The notes below the pieces were generated by a model that had not been told where the DNA came from, searched no databases, and saw nothing but the letters and a program-made list of their open reading frames with translations. Both the position numbers and the translations under genes were made by a program. Below, one piece after another: positions 12,101 to 22,425 of a DNA stretch of 64,000 nt. Numbering within the stretch: position 1 is the stretch's first letter; each line of letters starts with the position of its first letter. Origin of the DNA: Hepsetus odoe (Eukaryota; Chordata; Actinopteri; Characiformes; Hepsetidae); assembly GCA_017165825.1 (NCBI GenBank), contig CM029378.1, positions 1,439,719 through 1,503,718 on the forward strand, written 5' to 3'.

Positions 12101-15100
12101 AGAAACTGCATCTTGACCAACATGCATTTCCAGTCTTTTTTCTTTTTCGCCTTTTTCCACGTTTCATTAGAAGAATCCTCTGTCTTTTTCCAGGAAGCCG
12201 ACTGAGCTTTCCTTGAGGTTCCCAAGTTTCTTTCTAAGCTCTGCTTTCCCAAACCTTCCTCTGAGCCACAGCATGAAGTTCTGGGAAAGAGTCGTGGAAG
12301 CAGGTTAGGAAAAGTGGTGAGGATTAGTGAACAGCAGTATGGTTTTATGCCGAGAAAGAGCACGACAGACGCAATGTTTGCTCTGAGGGTGTTGATGGAG
12401 AAGTACAGAGAAGGTCAGAAGGAGCTGCATTGTGTCTGTGTGGACTTGAAGAAAGCAGATGACGAGAAGCAGCTGAAAGAAGAAGAAGAGAATATGAGCA
12501 TATAATCTTGACACATATATTGAAGGTATTTAACCAGGAAAATGCCATGATTAGCCAGATTGATATCTGATGCTCTCTGCACATAAACACAAAGAAATTT
12601 GAGAGTGTTGAGCTGCACACACTAGATCTGAGCAATAAGAAGAACCTGATATCTTTCTGCAATCATTTGTTGATGATATGTGCCTTTATGTCAAGCAATT
12701 AGTTGGTCCGAAACAGTTTACATATGCCATGATGCTCAGAAATAAAAAGTCTCAGCGTTTGATAAAGTTTAGATTTGATGAAATGATTAATCAAATTTCT
12801 GAATTAAATAAATGGCCTACAGTTCAAATACTGGGGCATCTTTAAACGGGCAAGTATTTCATGATCAACGTGACCTCGATATTTTAATCATCTGAAACCT
12901 CACCACACTGTGGAACTCTGACCTCAGTATCTCCAGTTTACAGTGTGGATCCTTCAGACCAGCAAAGATGTGTTTCACTCCTTCATCCTTGAAATCGTTG
13001 TAACTCAGATCCAGCTCTATCAGGGTTGAGTTTCTTGACTGCAGAGCTGAGAAAACTATTTCACAGTGCTGTTCCGTGAGTTTGAGATTTTCCAAGCTGC
13101 AAGAACGATAAAAAGAAAAATATGAAATGCTTTACATCCATAGTTGGAACATAACGAAGCATAAGAAGCATAAAAATGTGTTATTACTTGTTTACATGTA
13201 ACATGAAGCAGGAAGATGCAAAAGACAGGAAGAAATGGAGACAGTTGATCCGCTGTGGCGACCCCTAAACGGGAGCAGCCGAAAGAAAAAGAAGAAGAAG
13301 ACTTGTTTACATGTAACTTACGAAGCCCTTCTGCAGCTCCTCACAAGTGGGATCAGTCTCATCCGACCTCCATCTGAGGTTTTGTATTTCCTGAGGTCCA
13401 GTACATCAAGAACTTGGTCAGACATCTGCAGCCTGTCAACTATTTGTGTACATTCCGGCTGTGTGAGATGTTTCTTCCTCGTCAGCAAAATCTCGATTTC
13501 TCTCAGGAATGAGTCGTCCTTCATTTCAGCAAAGCAGTGCAAGAAATTGATCCATCTGTCCGGGCTGACATTCTTTGGACATTTGTGTCGGATGCGCTGA
13601 AGGGCCTCCTGGAAGTGCTTAGAAACATGAGGTTTGTATGGCACTATGAGATTCAGGAGATCCCAATTGGATCCCTGGGACAAGCCAAACAAAAACCGGA
13701 TGAAGAGATCCAATTGTCCGGTCTTGCTCTTCAAAGCGACTTCCATTACAGCTGCGGCAAAATCATCAACGAATCTTCCACATGTTTTCAAACTTTGAGT
13801 CTTGAAGACCTTCATTGTATCAGAATCCTGAACCAGGCAGGCATGAAATGCAAAAAGAGCAGCCAAGAACTCTTGAAAACTCAAATGCACAAAGCAGTAG
13901 ACCTTCCTCTGGTAGAGCACAGATTCTTCCCTGAAGATTTCGGTGCACATACCAGAATACACTGACGTCTCCGTAACATCAATGCCAGAAACTCTCAGGT
14001 CTTCTTCGTAGAACATGACGTTGCCCTTCATGAGCTGTTTAAAAGCGAGACGAGCTAGTTTTAGGATCATCTCTTTCTCCTGCTCCTTTTGGTCATTCTC
14101 ATCATCCCTCTCACCGTACTTCCGCTTCTTCGTTTTGGTCTGAATGAGCAAGAAGCGTATGTACATTTCAGTCGGAGTTGTTGGAATTTCTTGATTGGCA
14201 TTCTGATGCAGGATCTGCTCAATCACAGTGGCAGAAATCCAACAGAAAATCGGTATGTGGCACATGATGAAGAGGGTCTTCGCTTTTGTAATCTGCGAGA
14301 AGACTCTGTTTGCCTGATTTGAATTCTTGATTCGCTTCTTGAAGTACTCCTCCTTCTGAGAGTCATTGAATCCCTGAATTTCTGTCACACGGCTAACATA
14401 CTGGGAAGGGATCTGACTGGCCGCTGCAGGTCGAGAGGTTATCCAGATGAGAGCGGAGGGTAGCAGATAACCTTTGATGATGTTTGTCATCAACGCCCTG
14501 ACTGATGATTTTGTGGTTGCACTGATGTTCGCACCCTCTGACAAAAACGTGGTGAGTGAAATTCTGCTTTCGTCCAGGCCATCGAAGATGAACATGACTT
14601 TGCAAACATCTAACATCTTTGGATCCAGCTCTCTGAGCTCAGGATAGAAGGCACATAGAAGTCCGTGGAGACTGTATTGCCTATGTTTGATCAAGTTCAG
14701 CTCCCGGAATGGAAGCAAGAACATGAAATTTACATCCTGATTGGCTTTTCCTTCAGCCCAGTCAAGAACAAACTTTTGAACCGAGACTGTTTTTCCAATA
14801 CCAGCAATCCCCTTGGTGAGCACCGTTTTGGGCTCTCTTGCTTCTTGGCTTTTGTTTCCATTCCTTTTCGTCTCAAGACCTTGTTCTGGCAAGGGTCTAA
14901 AGATGTCAGTGCAGTTGACTGGAATGCCACATGGGTAGCACATGAATGATTTCTCAATCTTCAAGACTTCATGTTCTTCATTCACTCCTTTCTCTCCCTC
15001 TATGATGTACAGTTGGGTATAAATGCTGTTTAGGGGGGTTCTTCTTGGGTGCATTCCGATTCCCTCAAATAAGCATTCGTACTTCCTCTTCATACTGGTT

Positions 15101-16093
15101 TTGTGACTCATCAAGACTTTCTGCAGAACATTCTCAAATGCCTGTTTATTGGAGGTCTGTAGTGTAGCTTGTGTTCTAGACATCTGTTCATGTTGGGGAC
15201 AAGCAATGGCTCCTTGCGAATCAGACTGGTTACCATTTCTACTGATACACAAGGTGCAAAAAGACCATTTGTATGTTAAATATCTGGATCAGATCAACGA
15301 AAATCCTAATTAATATTCACTTATTTATGTTTCAGTTTTTTAACAGCACAGTTCCCTTATTCATCAAGTCGGCTACAGTGTTTTTCCTGACATGGTTGTT
15401 TTTTTCAATCAGACGAACATCATAAACATTAAAAGATATGCACTTTTCGATACATTAAAAGGGTAGAGCTGCAGAATTTTTGCTTTTTGTCAAACACTGT
15501 AGTGACGACAGACATCAAAAAAGCTTCAAAATTCTGCAAAAAAAACTCTACAATGGGGACACATTCCTACTACATTCCTAAGTGTTGGAAATGTTTGCGT
15601 AAGAGTAAAACCCATCTTAAACCATCTCACCCCAGTCGTTCTGTTCCTGCTTTGAAGGCAGGAGGCTCAAACATGGAGTGCTCACTCCTCAGAGACACAC
15701 AACTAGGACAGAAGATCTTGTTATTTGGGTTTCCAGCCCAACATACACTGCAAATAAGAGGCCTCTTAAATCAGCAAACATCTTACCTTGCTCCATCACT
15801 AAAAGCAGGAGGCTCAAACATGGAGTGGTCACTCTTCATAGAAACACAGCTTGGAACCGAAGATGCTGGTTTGTGGCTCTCCAATCTGGTAACAAGGGCA
15901 AACACTAAAAATCTCTTCTCTACATGTACAGAGGTCTCCTGAAACAATCTTACCTAGGCCGTTTTGCTCCATCACAAAAAGCAGGCGGCTCAAACATGGA
16001 GTGGTTAGTCTTCATGGACACACAGCTGGGGTCTGGAGATGCCGCCCTCTGGGAAACGGCCTCGTCCTCCTCCATCTTCTCACAGAGGCTCAT
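8658..16093 (-). CDS. fish NLR immune sensor: N-terminal repeats, FISNA, NACHT, three LRR exons, PRY-SPRY (B30.2)
   Basis: Cytosolic nucleotide-binding, leucine-rich-repeat receptor of the large fish NLR-C (nlrc3-like/NLR-B30.2) family. Such proteins are presumed pathogen or stress sensors that oligomerise through NACHT. Exons in coding order: 16093-15954, 15885-15787, 15747-15631, 15241-13322, 13096-12923, 11536-11363, 10568-10395, 10310-10264, 9190-8658. Most junctions are phase 2; the last is phase 1. The lengths sum to 3378 nt, giving 1125 aa and a stop with no frameshift. Visible parts: three short exons sharing P-S-C-V-S and H-S-M-F-E-P-P-A-F, FISNA from about residue 150, Walker A GIAGIGKT (263-270), Walker B FIFDGLDESR (336-345), ITSRPAA, a winged-helix end with FVHLSFQEFLAALFAF, LRRs and PRY-SPRY. 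The chosen start is the first ATG in exon 16109-15954. A candidate upstream exon at 19500-19424 would extend the protein to 1156 aa. No effector domain (PYD, CARD) is seen. Confidence 0.9.
9640..10255. mobile_element. degenerate Tc1-like DNA transposon relic in an NLR intron
   Basis: The stretch has the feel of reverse-strand Tc1-type transposase remnants ('accaccacaatgcttcacag', 'ttggtctgatccagaaaaag', 'ctgatgagcatcaacagctc'). I see no intact ORF and no clear inverted termini. It fills most of the intron between the B30.2 exon and the linker exon. Confidence 0.4.
10264..10310 (-). CDS. NLR linker exon (47 bp) between LRRs and B30.2
   Basis: It encodes LDYGGAFRIKPGARK plus split codons. This is the short 'hinge' exon typical of fish NLR-B30.2 genes (D-Y/H-G-G-E-x-R-I-K-P-G-x-R-K-Y). 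The acceptor ends 'ctag' and the donor is gtaagt. Taking the acceptor at this tag, rather than the earlier 'tgcag' that would force a stop, is what makes phases 2 and 1 fit. The polypyrimidine tract is weak. Confidence 0.75.
10395..10568 (-). CDS. NLR LRR exon 3 (174 bp)
   Basis: Fifty-eight codons with LSGCMVTEEGCLSLASAL, LMELDLSYNHPGDLG and CKLVKL, a canonical fish NLR double-LRR exon. The exon is phase 2 to phase 2 with donor gtatgt. The usual 'LSYN' Asn is present; the usual 'L' before 'CAKVKDP' is altered. Confidence 0.9.
11363..11536 (-). CDS. NLR LRR exon 2 (174 bp)
   Basis: LVRCNFTEKSCNCLASGL, LKELDLSQNDLQDSG and CHLEIL, with donor gttagt and acceptor 'ttttag'. Its length is exactly that of the other two LRR exons and it is phase 2 to phase 2. 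Confidence 0.9.
11585..11832 (+). mobile_element. Tc1-like transposase C-terminal relic
   Basis: Plus-strand translation includes HQSPELNPLRIFGLY, a degraded form of the Tc1 transposase S-P-D-L-N-P-I-E-x-x-W signature around the last catalytic acid. Too short to be active. It lies in an NLR intron. Confidence 0.6.
12300..12475 (+). mobile_element. RTE-type LINE reverse transcriptase fragment
   Basis: It encodes ISEQQYGFMPRKSTTDAMF, LMEKYREGQKELHCVCVDLK and then a degraded version of the catalytic-palm K-A-[YF]-D (here K-A-D-D). This matches the G-F-[MR]-P-[RG]-[KR]-S-T-x-D-A region of RTE reverse transcriptases. The fragment is isolated and dead, in the NLR intron before LRR exon 1. Confidence 0.75.
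12923..13096 (-). CDS. NLR LRR exon 1 (174 bp)
   Basis: LENLKLTEQHCEIVFSAL, LIELDLSYNDFKDEG, VKHIFAGLKDPHCKLEIL. Donor gtcaga, acceptor 'cttgcag', phase 2 to phase 2. Confidence 0.9.
13203..13300 (+). mobile_element. 5'-truncated RTE LINE insertion with 17-bp target-site duplication
   Basis: About 98 bases matching the 3' end of the RTE family ('gaagatgcaaaagacagg...', 'gcgacccctaaacgggagca', then a GAA-rich tail). Both sides carry the identical 17-mer acttgtttacatgtaac (13186-13202 and 13301-13317). The right copy reaches position +5 of the NACHT-exon donor of the NLR gene on the other strand. Confidence 0.85.
13322..15241 (-). CDS. NLR FISNA-NACHT exon (1920 bp)
   Basis: One large exon, as usual in fish NLRs. 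FISNA covers about AFENVLQKVLMSHKTSMKRK through the HEVLKIEK segment. NACHT follows with Walker A (TKGIAGIGKT), VQKFVLDWAEG, LLPFRELN, Walker B (VMFIFDGLDESR), WITSRPAAASQIP, EIQGFNDSQKEEYF, the winged-helix region, FVHLSFQEFLAA and a helical C-terminal part. Acceptor 'tgtatcag', donor gtaagt, phase 2 at both ends. Confidence 0.92.
15631..15747 (-). CDS. NLR N-terminal repeat exon 3
   Basis: Phase 2 to phase 2. It contains CPSCVSLRSEHSMFEPPAF, the third copy of the short cassette. Acceptor 'tttgcag', donor gtgaga. Confidence 0.8.
15787..15885 (-). CDS. NLR N-terminal repeat exon 2
   Basis: Phase 2 to phase 2. It contains VPSCVSMKSDHSMFEPPAF followed by SDGA. Acceptor 'ttaccag', donor gtaaga. 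The motif equals the P-S-C-V-S-M-K-S-D-x-S-M repeats found N-terminal to FISNA in fish NLRs. Confidence 0.8.
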
Positions 16094-16109
16094 TTCAGGG
16101 GTAGCGTCA
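15954..16109 (-). CDS. NLR N-terminal repeat exon 1, holding the likely start codon
   Basis: It contains MSLCEKMEEDEAV and then DPSCVSMKTNHSMFEPPAF. The ATG at 16093 is the favoured start because many fish NLRs begin with a similar M-S-L-S-E-x-x-E segment. The reading frame is also open back to the acceptor at 16110, so upstream coding is possible. Donor gtaaga. Confidence 0.75.
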
Positions 16110-17944
16110 CTACAGACATAAACAGAGCTGCAAACTTTGTCTGAAACTGAGACAATTATAACAAAGAATAACCAAATTACGTGCAAAAGTAAAATACGTC
16201 CTCCTGTGGAAGCTCATGTTGTGGGTCACATGAAAGCCCAAACTAACAGTTAGGGATAAAGCTGTAAATCCAGGCTTTTTAAACTACATGCAAAAACTGC
16301 AACTGCTGTTCGAAGTTTTCAGACACGTGACCTCCATAGAGCCCTGGAGGCCAAAAACCTGAAGAACGTCTTCACTGGCAAGTACGTTTTCCCTCTGATC
16401 CAAGCAAACTAGCATTTAGATCACTGATGAAAAGAAGAAAACAAAGATATGAGGATAAACCAAAGTTTTGGGTCCCTATAAAACACCCACTGCAGCATTT
16501 CAGTCTCTAAAGCGAACTAAGTCCCTACCAGAGCTCTACTTTGACAACGTCTGCAACGAGAATCCCTCCCGACACTGCTGTCAAGATGACAGCTTACAGA
16601 AAGACAGACAGTCGTGTGTCTTTTCAGTGTGGACGGGTCAATAATGCTGCCGCCCGGGAGACAAGAAACTCTTCCGTGTCAAAACGAAGATTAAATTAGG
16701 CATTAAAACTAAAGGAGTCTGGTTCTGGAAAAAGATTCTGAGTAAAAATGACAGATAATTAGGTCAAAAGGATAAACAGAGGAATAAATACTCAAGTAAG
16801 GTGCAGATACAAGGAAACACCACTTTAATTATTTACTTCCCATCTCTGCCTGCATGAAAGTATTTAGGCAAGTTTATTTATACAGAGTTTCATTCATTCA
16901 TTCAAAGTGCTTTACAAAGAGAGAATACAATATACTGAGCTTATAAAAGGTAAAATAGAAATTCAAACAACCAGAATATAATTAAAACTATAGATTTCAA
17001 AAAGGACAACAAAGGTTTAAAATAAAGATCCAATAGAGCTTTAGATATCCAATAAAATAAAAATATATATTATAATAGCAATATAAATATGATATCCAAT
17101 AAAGCGTTTAAAATGAAAAAGATGCACCGAAAGCCTGCTTGAATGAAAATTGTTTTTAAGTGTGGATTTCAATTAGTCTAGGCAGGATTAACAAAGTGAA
17201 TTACGATGTGCATGTTTCATCCTGTCAGCACAATTATATTATCTCCGCTTCCTCACGAACAGCCTAACGTACCTTCAGTTTGATGGTCAGGTTATGATGA
17301 CTTATTTCAGCACACTTGGTCTGCAGTAGGAGTGACGGATGCATTTAAAGTAGAGGTTGGATTACAAAACGCCCATTCTTCTTTGCAATGGACAATCTTT
17401 GGACAATGATGTCTCCTGTGTTGAACCAACCCAAAATATTTCAACAAGCATCCAATTAATAATGATGCTGAAGATGAACAGAAAGTACTGATGATATAAT
17501 GAAACAATCTTCTGTTCAGGAAGTAAAGTGAGCTTCTGTCCGTCTGTTGGACTTTTGATTTTATGATTTGAGTCCTATCTGATTACTCAGATAGACAAGT
17601 CTGGCCCAAAGGTTGCAGGAACCACAGCCACTCTGCAAGCCCTGTCCTGCACACACCATAACCAGTTGATCAAGTGAAGCGGGTAAGGGTTGGGCTTTAA
17701 ACCATCTTGTTTTTCAGGCAGTTCTTCAGTCCTTCTGGGTGTAAACTCACAGGGGACGTGTCTTGTTCTGAAGTGAGAGTGTTGTATGGTCTGTAGAGGG
17801 ATCCTTCTCTAGCTGTGGGGTCTTTTCTTGTGAAGGAAGGTCCTCAACTTAGACAAATGTGTCCTGATAAACCTGGTGGACTTGCTGAAGAAAAGCTTCA
17901 GTGTCTCCTTTCTAATCTCCTTCAACAGTCTCCTTCCTTGATAG

Positions 17945-18107
17945 GCAGCAGTGGTCTAGTGGTTAGAGAGTCGGCCCCGGGATTGCAAGCAAGGTACTGT
18001 CCCCATCACTGCCCCCTGCTGGACAGTGTGTAGAGGTTGACTATCATTGCGGTTCACTGTGTGCTGTGCCGTGTTTCACAATGACAAAAATATTCACTTT
18101 CACTTTT
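17945..18107 (+). repeat. tRNA-derived SINE copy, internally deleted
   Basis: The head 'ggcagcagtggtctagtggt' with A-box is intact. The B-box region is replaced by a deletion that joins 'gggattgcaagcaaggtac'. The tail is complete. Confidence 0.7.
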
Positions 18108-18359
18108 TCAAAGGGCTTCCTCCAATGTCCCTTCTAAAAGGACACCCAATATTACCAGTCGGCCTGGGACTGTCCACTCTTTTGGTTCCACAGATAAAAA
18201 CATGGGGTTTTTAGAGTTTCCGAACTTGGTCAAATTTTGATTTCTGTGACCGTCCCCATCCTTTCACGGATTGAAAGCTAAATAATAATCTTTAATGAGT
18301 AAAAAACAAGCTGAGCAGACATAAACCAGCAACTTTCAGTCAAATATACAGCCAAACAT

Positions 18360-18750
18360 GAAGTTATCGGAATTTCTTGTCCTCTGCTTTTTCCTGCTTC
18401 AAACCGTCCACCTGCATGTCCTCTCTCACCACATCCAGAAACTTCCTCTTTGGTCTTCCTCTTCTCCTCTTTCCAGGCAGCTCCATCCTCAACATCCTCC
18501 TCCCGATATAATCCTCGTCTACTCTGGACACGTCCAAACCAACACAGTCTCGCTTCTCTCACTTTGTCTCCAAATAATCCAACCCCAGCTGTCCCTCTAA
18601 TGCACTCGTGATCCTGTCCATCCTCGTCCCTCCTGAAACAAATCTCAGCATCTTTGACACCTCCAGCTCCATCGCCTGTCCTTTCATCACTGTCTCCAAC
18701 CCCTATAACATAGCTGGTCTCAATACCGTCCTGTAAATCTTCGTCTCTTC
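18360..18750 (-). mobile_element. RTE-type LINE 3' fragment, minus orientation
   Basis: Minus-strand reading gives VREARLCWFGRVQSRR and the downstream E-D-V-E-D-G-A-A-W-K-E-E-K-R-K-T segment, as in the copy at 8105-8535 but frame-broken. Confidence 0.75.
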
Positions 18751-19423
18751 CCCCGGACTGTTACTTAATATCGTTGGTAGTAAAAGAACACTGAGTGCAT
18801 GTTTCTTTACAGACAGGAAATAATCAGACTGATGGGTTTTCTTTCTTCACGGGAACAAATCCAATTTTCCCATCATGATATATTATGTGCCGGGTCAGTG
18901 TGCTGAAGATACTGACATTTTTGATTTTATCATCAACCATCCCTAGTCTACAAATTAAAATACGAAAACAGTTCAGGCCCATTTACCAAAAAAACACATC
19001 AGAGTTGTTTTTATTACAAATTGAGAAGAAACCCACCTAAACACAGAGATTACTGATAAAACCTCAAAAAGAAAAGCAAAGAAAAGGGTTATTATTACAT
19101 TTTGATCAAGGATGACTAGAATTTTAACAAAATTTCCTGATATTCCCCAAAATTGATGCAAGCCCCTGACTTTCCTGACTTTTTAAAACTCCATGAGCCC
19201 TAAAGAATGTAAAGTCATACCTGATTTTATTACAACAGCAGGTAAATAAAGCTGTACTTCATATTTCAGAAGTGAATAAAACAGGAAGAAGCACATTTTA
19301 AGTATTTTTACACAGCATTATGAACTTGATGAACATCTTACACACCTCATTAAACTGTAAAATGATATAAAAAGTGAGGCTGAGGTGTTGAAACAGCTAC
19401 ACCTGTAATTTTCACAGCCTTAC

Positions 19424-19500
19424 CTGGATTCCCTGCTCTGTTTACACCTTTCTCTCCCGCTCAGCTGTGCTGTTTTCGCGCCAAGAGCAGTTGAGGTCAT
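19424..19500 (-). CDS. candidate first coding exon and promoter-proximal region of the NLR
   Basis: On the minus strand an ATG at 19500 opens 25 codons plus two bases (MTSTALGAKTAQLSGRERCK...) up to a good donor, CCAG|gtaagg. It ends in phase 2, exactly what the exon starting at 16109 needs, and joins to ...ESSDATPEMSL. Either this is the true start or a 5' UTR exon. There is no sequence family to confirm it. Confidence 0.4.
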
Positions 19501-19727
19501 CCCAGTGTCAAAATAAGAGTCCCACATGTATTCAAATATTTTAAGATTTTAAAAGCTTAACAATATTAAACAATCGTAAAACTAACATAAATATATATAT
19601 TTATTAAATGCGTACATTTAATTTGACTAATATTTATTATTTAGATAACTTTTAACACATAATTTGCCCAAATGTTATAATTTTTTTCACTAATTATACT
19701 CATTTTTCTAATTTGAATGGCTTAATG

Positions 19728-19860
19728 TTTCAGGACGACGCCCCTTAGTCGGAACGTTGTGGGATTGAATCAGTGGACCAGTATGTTGCCTTGAGGTTCC
19801 TTTAAGCAAGGGACCGTAACCATCACCGCTTCCTGGATTTATGGCTGCTCCCTGCTCCTT
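19728..19860 (+). repeat. partial tRNA-derived SINE
   Basis: Degraded copy: 'gggattgaatcagtggacca', 'gtatgttgccttgaggttcc' and 'atggctgctccctgctcc'. Confidence 0.5.
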
Positions 19861-20294
19861 TTTAATTCTTAAAAAAATATAACGTCAAGATCACACTATT
19901 TTTTTTTTTGTCATTGAAAAATAACAAAAATAATTTATACATAGTATATGAACGTGAAAAATAATGTCTAATTTTGTTTGCCTGTTAATACATGTTTTAT
20001 TAAATAAGAGGTGACATTACTCTGAGTGTGGACAAAACAAGAACCAAAGATCGGATCACTGCAGACACAGACAGCACAGTGTACGTCCCGTCACCAAAGA
20101 TAAAATAACCGTGTGTAAAAAATCTGTTTTCCGTTTAAGACAGCAGTTAAAGTGATCAGTGTCCCGGGAGTTACGCGGCCGTAGTTCTTCATCATCGGAT
20201 CATTAAACCGTCTTTAAGTGCTCGATGGTGTAAATCTCAGCAGCTTTAGAAAATAAATACATTCTTCATAGAGTTACGCTCACTTTAACACACA

Positions 20295-20700
20295 CAGAGA
20301 AGGATGGATGGAAGCCTGGATGAAAGGATAAAAGAATGAATGTTTAGAAGAAGGATTAATGGATGGATGGATGGATAAAAGGAATGAGTGAAGGATGGAT
20401 GGATGGATAAAAGGAATGATTGAAGGATGGATGGATGGATGTATGGATGAAAGGAATTTGTGAAGGATGGATGATATAAGTGATGAATGGATGGATGGAA
20501 ATTTGGATTGGATGGAAAGAGTGAAGGATGGATGGATGGAATGAGTGATGGATGGAATGAGTGATGGATGGATGGATGGAATGAGTGATGGATGGATGGA
20601 ATGAGTGATGGATGGATGGATGGAATGAGTGAAGGATGGATGGATGGATGAAATGAGTGAAGGATGGAATGAGTGAAGGATGGATGATGGATGGATGTTT
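20295..20700. repeat. GGAT/GGAATGAGTGAT minisatellite
   Basis: Roughly 400 bases of GGAT units mixed with 'ggaatgagtgatggatgg'-type higher-order units. Long ORFs rich in His-Pro-Ser-Ile on the minus strand are by-products of the repeat. Confidence 0.9.
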
Positions 20701-21688
20701 GATTGTTGTATTAGAAAGTTTGATGAAGCTGTTTTTTTTTTTAAAACATTCATAAACCAGGGCTGGGCAACACGACAAAATAAAAGCACGAAATTTGTGG
20801 GCGATTTTTTTGCATCAGGATGTTTCATTTTCCTGAGCCATTTGTAAAACGAAGGAACAAAAAAAGCTCCTAATTATTAAAACCTGTGAGAACCGAGATG
20901 TTTAGTGCTGCATCACTTAAATCACATAAAAGTGACTTTCTTTTAGAATCACCCCCCCCAACATCCCAACCTTTCATCCTGTCTTTTACTAATGTTGGTA
21001 CTTCTTTTGCACTGATTGTTTAATATTTCTTTTATATTGTTTCTTTTTTTACACACAACAAAGCACTTTGTGCAGCATCTACATATGTCAAATGCAGTAT
21101 AAAACTAAAATAAAATAAAACAATAATAATTAGCATGCTGATTGTGTTTTTTGACATCAATCAATATCGTCATGGTGCCCGGCCCTTCATTATAGTGACG
21201 ATTGAACACAATTAAATGGTCATCAGACGTTAATAAAGTAAAACAGAGCGAGTATCTCTAATTACAATCATGAAAAACAACACAACTCTCAGCCCGAGAC
21301 TGAGGACCGTGGGTGTGTGAGGAAAAGACGTCAGTAAAGAATGTGAGAATGTGGCTTCCTGTCGTTCTGATCCCTATCTGTCAGATCACAATCAGTACCT
21401 GGGCAGGTAAAGCCTCCAGGTGTGTTCACACTGTTGCGTTCTGAAGGAGTAACACTAATCGCTGGACCCCGATAAATATCGTGGAATGTCTCTCTCTAAT
21501 CAGTACCATGTGTCCCTGCATTTCTGGTTCTGAAAGTTATTTTATCTACAGAAAAAAAAAAAAGTACGAATATCAAAACAGGAAGAACTCAAACACTGCT
21601 AGGACCCAATAATTAAAATGTACAATTTCTCACTGACCCCAGATCAGCTGGATTCAAATTTATCTTCTGTAGCTGTAGCTATGATATT

Positions 21689-21886
21689 TACATTTGGCAT
21701 TTAGCAGACGCTCTTATCCAGAGCGACTTCCATGTCCTGATTACAGGGACAGTCCCCCCTGCAGACACTCAGGGTTCAGGGTCTCAGGGACCCAATGGTG
21801 GTAGTGCTGGAGGTGGGATTCAAACCTGGGACCTCTTGAGCCACAGATCTGTAGGCAAGTACCACCACTAGACCACCACCACCTAA
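21689..21886 (+). repeat. teleost interspersed repeat ('CTTATCCAGAGCGACTT' family)
   Basis: Near full-length copy: 'catttagcagacgctcttat', 'ccagagcgacttcc', 'acagggacagtcccccctgc', 'gggattcaaacctgggacct' and 'ccactagaccaccaccacc'. Confidence 0.75.
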
Positions 21887-21892
21887 ATCTTT

Positions 21893-22050
21893 TCTGTAAC
21901 AACGTCCCTCTCAAACCTCCTCCAGACCTTCATTTAGGTGAAGGCTTGTGGGCGTGGTTTAGGACACAGAAGGACTTACTGTCAGATACAAACATCAACT
22001 TAACCCAGGATTGATGTTCAGGCTGATCTGGGATCAGATTACTGTATGCT
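21893..22050 (+). repeat. dispersed repeat, shared with 28870-29060 and 3566-3620
   Basis: Shared landmarks are 'cgtccc.ctca.acct', 'gcttgtgggcgtggttt' and 'gctgatctgggatcagatt'. In both full copies it follows directly after a 'CTTATCCAGAGCGACTT' repeat, so the two may form one composite element. Confidence 0.5.
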
Positions 22051-22425
22051 GTAAATTTGATCTGCGTTTATACATGTGTCTTGTTAAAGCCAGTGCAAAA
22101 TTCCCATTGGCTGATAATCCAAACAACTTGACATGACAGAAATCCTGCTGGTGTGGGTTTCCTCCCTTTCAGTAACGAACACACAAGTGATCAGAGTGCT
22201 AACGGCCTGTAAAAATTAATTTGCAATGTAAACACCACGTCACCGCATAAATACATGTGAATTCATCTTTTTAAATCGAGTAATCCTGTCCTTAAAAAAG
22301 TCTTAACGAGTCCTTAACGAGGTCCTTTTCGTTGTGATTCCTTTTCATAGTCGCAACTAAAGTCGATTCAACACTTACTCCAGAGCTACACTGCCCCCTA
22401 CTGGCCAAGCCAAACTGCTTCCCTC

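Larger units (their letters stand above)
16110..19423. other. probable NLR 5' intron: repeats, no exon recognised
   Basis: It holds an interspersed repeat at about 16866-16925 ('aagtttatttatacag' with 'tcaaagtgctttacaaag'), a SINE at 17945-18107 and an inverted RTE 3' end at 18360-18750. The remainder looks unique. Confidence 0.45.
19501..22425. other. intergenic stretch between NLR 5' end and elovl6l 3' end
   Basis: No gene recognised. It contains a partial SINE (19728-19860), a GGAT-rich minisatellite (20295-20700) and repeats at 21689-21886 and 21893-22050. Confidence 0.5.

Noticed and set aside
12305..12505. Reverse transcriptase ORF as a live element
   Set aside because: Only a short piece of the RT domain is present, the catalytic segment is altered and no other domain follows.
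20280..20828. Long minus-strand ORFs rich in His-Pro-Ser-Ile
   Set aside because: They are translations of a GGAT minisatellite and have no splice or family support.
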